DNA of 12,613 nt from Syntrophaceae bacterium (GTDB taxonomy: Bacteria; Desulfobacterota; SM23-61), in NCBI GenBank assembly GCA_003154025.1, contig PMCE01000277.1, forward strand, positions 10,585 through 23,197, in the 5' to 3' direction. Shown here in pieces: positions 1-5,543 of this stretch. Position 1 is the stretch's first letter. Each line of letters starts with the position of its first letter. Both the position numbers and the translations under genes were made by a program. The notes beneath the pieces are model-generated. The model saw only the letters and a list, made by a program, of their open reading frames with translations, did not search any database and was not told where the DNA came from.

Positions 1-1124
1 GACTTGCCCAGGGAGGTCTTGCCCACTCCCGGGGGTCCCACGAAGCAGAGGATCGGCCCCTTCATCTTCTCTTTGAGCTTCCGCACCGCCAGGTATTCGA
101 GAATCCGCTCTTTTACCTTCTCCAGATCGTAATGGTCTTCGTCCAGGACCTGCTTGGCCTTCTTGATGTCCAGGTTGTCTTCGGTGCTTACGCTCCAGGG
201 AATATCCACCAACCAATCCAGGTAGGTCCGGACGATGGTAGCCTCCGCCGACTCGGGGTGCATCTGATCCAGACGGTTGAGCTGTTTGTTCGCCTCTTTC
301 TCCACGTCCGTGGGCATCTTGGCTTTTTTGATCTTCTCCCGGAGTTCGTTGACCTCCTGGGCTTTTTCGTCGATCTCGCCCAATTCCGCTTTGATGGCTT
401 TCAACTGCTCCCGCAGGAAGTACTCCCGCTGGGTCTTGCTCATCTCTTCCCGGGCCTGAGACTGGATCTTGGCCTGCATGGTGGAGACTTGCACCTCTTT
501 GGAGAGGAACTCGTTCACCTTCTTCAAGCGCTGGAGAGGGTTGAAGGTCTCCAAGATCCTCTGAGCCTCTTCGATCTTCAGCTTCAGGTTGGAAGCCACC
601 AGGTCGGCCAGACGCCCCGGCTCTTCGATCTGGTCGAGAATGGCCAACACGTCGGGGGAGAGAATCCCCTTCAGGGAAAGGACCTTCTCGCTCTGCTCTT
701 TCACGCTTCGGACCAGCGCCTCCGTCTCCAGGGAGATTTCTCCGATGGGAGGCTCGACCACCTTCTGAACCCTGACGACAAAGAGAGGCTTTTCCTGGAT
801 GTATTCCTTGATAACCGCTTTGGCCAGCCCCTGGACCAGGATTTTCACCCGGCCGTCCGGCAATTTGAGCATCTTCATCACCATGGCCGCGGTTCCCACG
901 GCATAGATGCTATCCGGCGTCGGGTTGTCGTCCGTAGAGACTTTCTGGGTGGCCAGGAAGATCATCCGGTCCTTGGCCAGGGCCTCGTCAACCGCCTTAA
1001 TGGAACTCTCCCGTCCCACGAAAAGGGGCAAAATCATGTACGGGAAGATCACCGTGTCCCGTACCGGAAGCATCGGCAGCATCTCGGGAATTTTCATCTG
1101 CTCATCTTCAAGAATATTGGCCAT
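1..1124 (-). CDS. lon: ATP-dependent protease Lon (endopeptidase La), N-terminal part, cut by the window edge
   Basis: Lon is a cytoplasmic AAA+ serine protease that unfolds and degrades damaged and regulatory proteins. The visible 374 codons begin MANILEDEQMKIPEMLPVLP and contain VRDTVIFPYMILPLFVGRE, the typical start of the Lon substrate-binding domain (about residues 10-205). A charged coiled-coil linker follows, with the family signature REYFLREQLKAIKAELGE. The AAA+ module starts just before the edge, with Walker A GPPGVGKTSLGK at about residues 363-374. The rest of the ATPase domain and the Ser-Lys protease domain lie outside the window (full Lon is about 800 residues). The ATG at 1124-1122 is supported by a GGGGAGG ribosome binding site 6-7 bases upstream and by homology beginning there. 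It has its own promoter (1184-1212) and so is probably transcribed independently of the helicase gene upstream. No CIRCE-type operator was seen. Confidence 0.97.
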   Translation of the reverse strand, partial: MANILEDEQMKIPEMLPMLPVRDTVIFPYMILPLFVGRESSIKAVDEALAKDRMIFLATQKVSTDDNPTPDSIYAVGTAAMVMKMLKLPDGRVKILVQGLAKAVIKEYIQEKPLFVVRVQKVVEPPIGEISLETEALVRSVKEQSEKVLSLKGILSPDVLAILDQIEEPGRLADLVASNLKLKIEEAQRILETFNPLQRLKKVNEFLSKEVQVSTMQAKIQSQAREEMSKTQREYFLREQLKAIKAELGEIDEKAQEVNELREKIKKAKMPTDVEKEANKQLNRLDQMHPESAEATIVRTYLDWLVDIPWSVSTEDNLDIKKAKQVLDEDHYDLEKVKERILEYLAVRKLKEKMKGPILCFVGPPGVGKTSLGK

Positions 1125-1183
1125 TCTTTCCTCCCCATCTATTCACACCTTGCCAGGTAATGGGTCAATAGAAGCTATACTTC

Positions 1184-1212
1184 ATTATAATACCTGCCCC
1201 CCCATCCGTCAA
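1184..1212 (-). promoter_or_regulatory. sigma-70-type promoter of lon
   Basis: On the minus strand TTGACG (1212-1207) is followed by a 17-base spacer and TATAAT (1189-1184), a near-perfect housekeeping promoter. Transcription would start near 1177, giving a leader of about 53 bases before the lon ATG at 1124. The spacer carries a run of seven G. No heat-shock (CTTGAAA/CCCCAT) pair or CIRCE inverted repeat is visible near it. Confidence 0.75.
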
Positions 1213-1407
1213 CGGAAAGGGAGGTAAGTATTGGTGGTCCTTGAAAGATCTTTTAAAGCGAAAAGCAAAGGGAGTGACTTGGGCTATCAATCATTTTATC
1301 GACCGGAAAGCCCGTTTTCTTTAAGCTTTCCTCTCATTCTTCCCGGGGGACACCCCCCACCCTTTCCTCCGCATAAGGAGTTAAACCCTTTGTAGGCAGG
1401 TCTACAT

Positions 1408-1425
1408 TTCCCGTTCGGCCGGGAA
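1408..1425 (-). terminator. Candidate hairpin just after the helicase stop (weak terminator call)
   Basis: A perfect 6-bp stem, TTCCCG (1408-1413) with CGGGAA (1420-1425), has a 6-base loop and begins two bases past the helicase stop codon. It lacks a following U-run, so it may only protect the 3' end or assist Rho-dependent termination. Confidence 0.25.
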
Positions 1426-1426
1426 T

Positions 1427-3352
1427 TCATCCGGGATCCTGGAAAAAAGCAGCCACGGCCGACGTTTCTTGGACTATGCGGCAAGGGGGCAGGGAGGCCA
1501 GGAAAACCTTTCCATAGCCGCGGGTTAAGAGACGTCCGTCCAAAATGGCCAGAAGGCCCCGGTCCTGCCGAGTTCGGATCAATCGTCCCAGCCCTTGTTT
1601 CAGAAGCAGGATGGCCGAAGGGACTTGATAGTCCCAGAAGGGATTCCCTCCCGCCGCCGCGATTCGTTCCAGCCGGGCTTCCAGGATAGGTTCGTTAGGG
1701 GGAGAGAAGGGCAGGCGGTCGATGATCACGCAGCTTAACGCCTCCCCCTGCACGTCCACTCCCTCCCAGAAGCTTGCCGTGGCAAAGAGGACTGAATGAA
1801 CGTCCTCTTTAAAGGCTTGAAGCAAAGCCGTCTTTGGACGCTCGCCCTGGAGGAAGCAGGTAAAGGAAATCTTCTCCTTTAGCCGGCCATAAGCTTCCTC
1901 CATGTTTTTGATGCTGGTGAAGAGAAGAAAGGCTCGGCCCTGGGAGAGCCCGAGAAGGCTCGTCATCTCCTCCACGGCCCGGGGCAGGAAGTCGGGACTG
2001 TTGGGATCGGGCATGCGGGAAGGCAGGTAAAGAAGGGATTGGGTCTTCAGGTCAAAGGAAGAATCCAGCACCAGTTCTGCGGTGCCCTCCCCCCGTTCGG
2101 CGGTCAGGCCCAGACGCGCCTTTAAGAATCGGAAGTTCTTCTGGGTGGAAAGGGTGGCGGAGGTAAAGACGGCGGCCTTCAGGCGGGGATACAGGTGTTC
2201 TTGGAGCGGAGACGAAACATCCACCGGAGAGGCATGGAGAAAGACCCCCCGCCCCCGGTTTTCGCACCAGTAGACGTTCTCCGGAGCGGAAAGAGCCAGC
2301 AGTCCCTCCAACTCCTGCTTCAGGTCCTGCGCCCTCCGGCCGATGGCCCGCAACCCCTCCGGCGGATCCGGCATCCCCTCCAGGTGAGAGGAGAGGAACT
2401 CCAGTTTCTCGGCCAGCCCTCCGGCGGCTTCCTTGACCTTTCCGGTGAGATGCTCTTCCTTAAGGGTATAGCGGGAATCTGCCCGACGCAGATGGTCGAA
2501 GAATCTCTCCTGGACCGACAGCAGGTCGTTGGCCGCTTTGGCGAGAGTCCCTTCCTTCCCTTTGACTCCGGCGGCGGCGGCTTCCCGGCGGAGGTCCCTG
2601 GCCAGTTCCTCGAAGCGGTAGTTACTGACCGCGCTTCCCAGGTACTGGGTCGCCACATCTTCCAGCTGGTGGGCTTCATCGAAGATGACCGCCTCGTACC
2701 GCGGCAGAACCTCCCCGTATCCCTTCAGGCGCACCCCCAGGTCGGCGAAGAAGAGATGATGGTTGACGATCAGGATATCAGCCCCGGCGGCTTCCTGCCG
2801 CATCCGGGTAATGAAACAGGATTCAAAAAATTCACAGCTTTGCCCCAGACAGCTATCCGATGAGGCGCAGATTTCCTTCCACAGACTCAGCTCTTCGGGA
2901 AGGTCGGCCAGCTCCGCCCGGTCTCCGGTATGAGTCTTCCCCGTCCATCTCTTGATCCTCTGGTAGTGGTCCACCTCTTGCAGAGAGCTGAATAAGGGCT
3001 GGCGGGAAAGGAGGCGAAATCTCCTCCAGCACAGGTAGTTCCCTCTTCCTTTCATAAAAGCGGCTTTGAAAGAGAAATGGAGCTGTTCCTGGACCAGGGG
3101 TACGTCCTTGAAGAAAAGTTGCTCCTGGAGCGTCTTGGTCCCCGTGGAGATGACCACCCGTCTCCCGCTCAGGACCGCAGGGATGAGGTAGGCCAGGGTC
3201 TTTCCCGTCCCCGTCCCCGCTTCCACCACGAGAAACTTCTCCTGGGCCAGCGCCTCGCTAACCGCCTTGGCCATCTGGTTCTGCTCCGGCCGGTCCTCAT
3301 AGAGGGTGATCTTCTGGGCCAGGAGTCCGGAGGGGCCAAAGATCTCATCCAT
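1427..3352 (-). CDS. DinG/YoaA-family (XPD/Rad3-like) ATP-dependent DNA helicase with Fe-S cluster cysteines
   Basis: A superfamily 2 helicase of 641 residues, about the size of E. coli YoaA, that should unwind DNA 5'-3' during repair or at stalled forks. Walker A EAGTGTGKT is at 44-52 and the DEAH box at 225-228. Between them are C108, C162, C168, C173 and C179, four of which are the expected 4Fe-4S ligands (most likely C108, C168, C173 and C179). Downstream are FTSATLS (motif III-like), ATASFWEGVDVQG (motif V) and QGLGRLIRT (motif VI with arginine fingers). There is no N-terminal exonuclease domain as in Bacillus-type DinG. The ATG at 3352 overlaps the upstream membrane-protein gene by 8 bases and has GGGGAG 8 bases upstream, suggesting translational coupling. 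DinG and YoaA cannot be separated from sequence alone, so no symbol is given. Confidence 0.93.
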   Translation of the reverse strand: MDEIFGPSGLLAQKITLYEDRPEQNQMAKAVSEALAQEKFLVVEAGTGTGKTLAYLIPAVLSGRRVVISTGTKTLQEQLFFKDVPLVQEQLHFSFKAAFMKGRGNYLCWRRFRLLSRQPLFSSLQEVDHYQRIKRWTGKTHTGDRAELADLPEELSLWKEICASSDSCLGQSCEFFESCFITRMRQEAAGADILIVNHHLFFADLGVRLKGYGEVLPRYEAVIFDEAHQLEDVATQYLGSAVSNYRFEELARDLRREAAAAGVKGKEGTLAKAANDLLSVQERFFDHLRRADSRYTLKEEHLTGKVKEAAGGLAEKLEFLSSHLEGMPDPPEGLRAIGRRAQDLKQELEGLLALSAPENVYWCENRGRGVFLHASPVDVSSPLQEHLYPRLKAAVFTSATLSTQKNFRFLKARLGLTAERGEGTAELVLDSSFDLKTQSLLYLPSRMPDPNSPDFLPRAVEEMTSLLGLSQGRAFLLFTSIKNMEEAYGRLKEKISFTCFLQGERPKTALLQAFKEDVHSVLFATASFWEGVDVQGEALSCVIIDRLPFSPPNEPILEARLERIAAAGGNPFWDYQVPSAILLLKQGLGRLIRTRQDRGLLAILDGRLLTRGYGKVFLASLPPCRIVQETSAVAAFFQDPG

Positions 3353-4208
3353 AGGAAGCGCTCCCCGGCAGAACCCCCTTCTTCACCAAGGCGTACATCG
3401 CAAAGCACTCCACCGCAAAGGGAGGAAATCCCAGGTACCCCAAAACCGGCATCTCAAAGATTTTTATATGACCCAAAATGGGAACGGTGTAAAACCAGCG
3501 GGCCCCGGCCCAGTAATTCCAGAACTCCCATAAAGCCCCGCAGAGGAAGCCCGAAAGGATCAGGGTGTAGAACCTCCTGGGGTTCCCCTTCTCCAAATCC
3601 CCGAAGAGGGAATCCCTGCCCATCCAGTAATTGATCGGATCCAGCAGGAAAATAAACCCCAGCCAGACCGGGGCCGCCAGATATTGGGCCGCAGGGGGAG
3701 ATACAAGGAAAGGAAGGACCAGGCAGAAGGCCCCGAAGATCAGGGAAGCAGCCAGATGACCCTCCTTGATCTTCCAGGGATGAGCCCTTTTTCCCGAAAT
3801 TATCTTCCAGCTCTCCAGGACCTCTGCTGTCTCCAGGATTGCGGGCCAGATGGTGGCAAAAGCCCAGCCGTAACCCAGGAGACGGAGGGGGAGATCTTCC
3901 GGAAGCCCCACATAGTGCCAGTTTCGGAGGTAAAGGTTGTAGAATTCGAAGATCAGCCAGAACCCGATGGATAGGGGCAGGAGGAGCAAGAATTCCCCCG
4001 GGCGGTTCATGATCATAGACCTCCCCTTCCGGCGGTAGACGAGGCTGTCGGCCAGGAGAATATAGCCGCTCCAGACCAGGGGGATAAAGAAGGTGCGCAC
4101 GAAAGACACCCCTCCGAAAAGGAGGACCTCCGAAAATCCCATGATAACCAGCCCGACCCATCCGTGCCATTGGAGACCGGATCGATTCAGGTTTCGTTTT
4201 TCGTTCAC
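3345..4208 (-). CDS. Internally duplicated polytopic membrane protein of unknown function
   Basis: 287 residues from a GTG start. I chose the GTG at 4208 because GGAGG lies 6 bases upstream (4215-4219). The longer frame from 4274 begins inside a repeat and carries no credible N-terminus. About eight hydrophobic segments are predicted (roughly residues 14-32, 35-55, 72-92, 108-128, 152-170, 178-196, 213-233, 253-275). The two halves resemble each other: PLVWSGYILLAD, FWLIFEFYN, RNWHY and LLGYGWAF in the first match PVWLGFIFLLD, ALWEFWNYW, ARWFY and VLGYLGFPPF in the second, in the same order and near-equal spacing, each ending in a membrane Glu (E126, E267). I recognise no functional family. 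The pattern of aromatic and acidic residues in membrane segments is only loosely like lycopene-cyclase-domain proteins. It overlaps the helicase start by 8 bases, so the two are probably cotranscribed. Confidence 0.82.
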   Translation of the reverse strand: MNEKRNLNRSGLQWHGWVGLVIMGFSEVLLFGGVSFVRTFFIPLVWSGYILLADSLVYRRKGRSMIMNRPGEFLLLLPLSIGFWLIFEFYNLYLRNWHYVGLPEDLPLRLLGYGWAFATIWPAILETAEVLESWKIISGKRAHPWKIKEGHLAASLIFGAFCLVLPFLVSPPAAQYLAAPVWLGFIFLLDPINYWMGRDSLFGDLEKGNPRRFYTLILSGFLCGALWEFWNYWAGARWFYTVPILGHIKIFEMPVLGYLGFPPFAVECFAMYALVKKGVLPGSASYG

Positions 4209-4214
4209 CTGGGT

Positions 4215-4219
4215 CCTCC
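4215..4219 (-). promoter_or_regulatory. Ribosome binding site that fixes the GTG start of the membrane protein
   Basis: GGAGG on the minus strand, 6 bases before the GTG at 4208-4206. It decides against the upstream ATG at 4274, which lies within repetitive A/T-rich sequence. Confidence 0.7.
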
Positions 4220-4226
4220 CCTCAAG

Positions 4227-4372
4227 TGCCAAACAAGCACAAATTCCAAGCATCAGATAAAACTCAGAACTCAAATTTCAAATTCCAAACTCGCACGGGG
4301 GCAAAGGTTTCGGTGATTGGAATTTGGTAGTTGGAATTTGTTTGGTGCCTGGGATTTGAAATTCGGAATTTC
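4227..4372. repeat. Imperfect inverted repeat built of AAATTCCAA-like units
   Basis: The left half (4227-4290) has GTGCCAAACAA, AAATTCCAAG and CAAATTTCAAATTCCAAAC. The right half (4319-4372) has the complementary forms GGAATTTGG, TTGGAATTTGTTTGGTGCC and GGGATTTGAAATTCGGAATT. The two halves face each other around about 4291-4315 and could form a long imperfect hairpin. The element is A/T-rich against GC-rich neighbours and fills the whole gap between the DUF1848 gene and the membrane-protein gene. It looks like a small dispersed, possibly non-autonomous, intergenic repeat, but no second copy is present in this window. Confidence 0.6.
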
Positions 4373-4387
4373 ATTTCTTCCCCGGAT

Positions 4388-5164
4388 TCACGGAATCGCA
4401 TAGCAATACAGACACCCATGCCGGCATTTGAGCGAATACCACCCGATGTCCAGGCTCTGGGTGCAGCCGCAGAGCGGGCGCTGTCCCCGGGCCCGTTCCC
4501 AGGAGCAGTTCAAGCCGTCTGGATGAAGGCGGCTCAGGAGTTCCCCGTCGATACACCTGGATACGGGAAACCCATCCATGGAGCAGAATTCAACCTCCAT
4601 CCCATACTTCCCGGCAATCCTCCTCAATTCTTCGGCCTGTCCCACCCGCTTCCGTACATCCGGGAAAAGGAGGCTCCAACCCTTCCGCTGCAGACGGGCC
4701 ACCACCTTCTTATATGGGGAAACCCAACTCACTCTGCAGGTCTTGATTCCGAAAGGAGAGATCTCCTCCGCAAGCCGGGCGAAAAGATCGAAGTTGCTGT
4801 AGGACTTCCCATCCCCTGCCGCTTCCAAAATGGGATCGAACCGCCAGGAGATACGCCGGGGGTCTTTCACCAGTTCGGTCAGCGGCCCGACCATCTTCGC
4901 CATCTGATCCCAGGACGGGATCAGGGGTTCGAATTCACCGCCTCCCATTCCCGTAATAGTCAGATGGACATAGATCTGCCGGTATCCGCGGAGGGCCTCC
5001 CGGAGAGGCTCTTCGCTCAGCATCTTCTGCGGATTTTTCGTCCAGATCACCAGAGAATGAACGCCCTCGGGGGGATATTCATGGAGGCGCGCCTGGAGGA
5101 CTTCCGGGAAGCAACCCACCAGGTCCGTCCTGCGGCTGGCCGAAATGACCAGGAGTTCTTTCAT
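4388..5164 (-). CDS. DUF1848 family protein, putative Fe-S/radical-SAM-like, probably shortened at the C-terminus
   Basis: 258 residues from the ATG at 5164, chosen because the family begins here (MKELLVISASRRTDL), AAGGGAG lies 9 bases upstream and a promoter sits just before it. Family motifs in order: SASRRTD (8-14), VIWTKNP (39-45), YVHLTITG (65-72), WRFDPIL (107-113), then a cysteine-rich end with CGC (232-234), SLDIGWY and KCRHGCLYCYA. The last gives C247-x3-C251-x2-C254, the spacing of a radical-SAM 4Fe-4S site but at the C-terminal end. The biochemical function is unknown, so a redox or radical role is inference. The frame stops two residues after CYA, where relatives as I recall them continue for some residues, and A/T-rich repeat sequence begins at once. 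The last segment may therefore have been lost or replaced. The upstream frame to 5371 is non-coding leader. Confidence 0.85.
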   Translation of the reverse strand: MKELLVISASRRTDLVGCFPEVLQARLHEYPPEGVHSLVIWTKNPQKMLSEEPLREALRGYRQIYVHLTITGMGGGEFEPLIPSWDQMAKMVGPLTELVKDPRRISWRFDPILEAAGDGKSYSNFDLFARLAEEISPFGIKTCRVSWVSPYKKVVARLQRKGWSLLFPDVRKRVGQAEELRRIAGKYGMEVEFCSMDGFPVSRCIDGELLSRLHPDGLNCSWERARGQRPLCGCTQSLDIGWYSLKCRHGCLYCYAIP

Positions 5165-5173
5165 TCCGGGGAT

Positions 5174-5220
5174 CTCCCTTCGAATCAATCTATCATACGA
5201 AGCTCCTGGAGCTTCGTCAA
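5174..5220 (-). promoter_or_regulatory. Promoter of the DUF1848 gene with a palindrome in the -35/-10 spacer
   Basis: On the minus strand TTGACG (5220-5215), a 17-base spacer and TATGAT (5197-5192) form a good sigma-70-type promoter. The start would be near 5185, with AAGGGAG (5180-5174) leading into the ATG at 5164. A perfect 21-base palindrome (arms ACGAAGCTCC / GGAGCTTCGT around one central base, 5197-5217) fills the spacer and touches both hexamers. It is placed as an operator would be if a dimeric repressor blocked polymerase. No candidate regulator gene is adjacent. Confidence 0.65.
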
Positions 5221-5282
5221 TCCGGATGGAGGTGCCCCCTTCCACTTTGGAGATATCTTTTTCGCGGTCCGGGGCAAGGGTT

Positions 5283-5349
5283 GACGGCCTTCCCTTTGAT
5301 TTCCTTTGAATATTGGGGCAATGAATCGAGACATGGGTGTAAGGCCGTC
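5283..5349. repeat. Inverted repeat GACGGCCTT ... AAGGCCGTC
   Basis: Perfect 9-base arms at 5283-5291 and 5341-5349 separated by 49 bases. Its role is unknown. It lies between the long hairpin and the DUF1848 promoter and could bound a small inserted unit. Confidence 0.45.
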
Positions 5350-5402
5350 GGGCTTGGATTATGAATTTCAAGAGCGGAGAAGGGTGAGGCTTGATGTCCC
5401 TG

Positions 5403-5464
5403 CCGTCAAATGGGAGGAGATGGGCAAGCGGCCCAAAAGGCCTATCTCACCTCCCTCAAGACGG
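5403..5464. repeat. Long imperfect stem-loop in the intergenic region
   Basis: Three stacked stems can form: CCGTC (5403-5407) with GACGG (5460-5464), GGGAG (5412-5416) with CTCCC (5451-5455), and GAGATGGGC (5417-5425) with GCCTATCTC (5440-5448). They are separated by a 4/4 internal loop and a 2-base bulge. In a plus-strand RNA the innermost stem is fully paired through one G-U. On the minus strand that pair is A-C. No U-tract follows on either side, so this is not a standard terminator. Confidence 0.5.
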
Positions 5465-5543
5465 GATGACCAGGCGGGAACGAAACCCTTGGACCGGACT
5501 TCGGGGGGATATGCGCCGGAAGACCCGGGAAGGGGGAAATTCC

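Larger units (their letters stand above)
1125..1426. other. Intergenic region between the helicase gene and lon
   Basis: About 300 bases without a credible gene. Apart from the lon promoter it holds several small hairpins just downstream of the helicase stop: TTCCCG/CGGGAA at 1408-1425 with a 6-base loop, TGTAG/CTACA at about 1390-1406, and GGGGG/CCCCC at 1345-1357. None is followed by a U-tract on the minus strand, so no clear intrinsic terminator can be called. A 62-codon frame at 1296-1484 resembles no known protein. Confidence 0.5.
5165..5543. other. Intergenic region with structured repeats after the signalling operon
   Basis: About 380 bases with no credible gene. It holds, from high to low coordinates, a long imperfect hairpin (5403-5464), a 9-bp inverted repeat (5283-5349) and the palindrome-containing promoter of the DUF1848 gene. 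Frames crossing it on either strand have no family resemblance. No U-tract terminator follows the response-regulator stop. Confidence 0.55.

Noticed and set aside
132..1160. 342-codon plus-strand frame opposite lon
   Set aside because: Leu/His/Arg-rich antisense shadow of a clear Lon coding frame, with no family resemblance.
1296..1484. 62-codon minus-strand frame after the helicase gene
   Set aside because: Gly/Arg/Pro-rich, starts inside the helicase 3' end, and has no homology or ribosome binding site.
3345..4274. ATG start at 4274 for the membrane protein
   Set aside because: The first 22 codons lie in the A/T-rich repeat. The GTG at 4208 has a strong GGAGG site at the right distance.
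4924..4940. GGGGTTCGAATTC resembling a tRNA T-arm
   Set aside because: It lies within the DUF1848 coding frame and no acceptor, D or anticodon stems can be built around it.
5165..5371. N-terminal extension of the DUF1848 protein to 5371
   Set aside because: The family begins at MKELLVISASRRTD. The promoter at 5192-5220 lies inside the putative extension.
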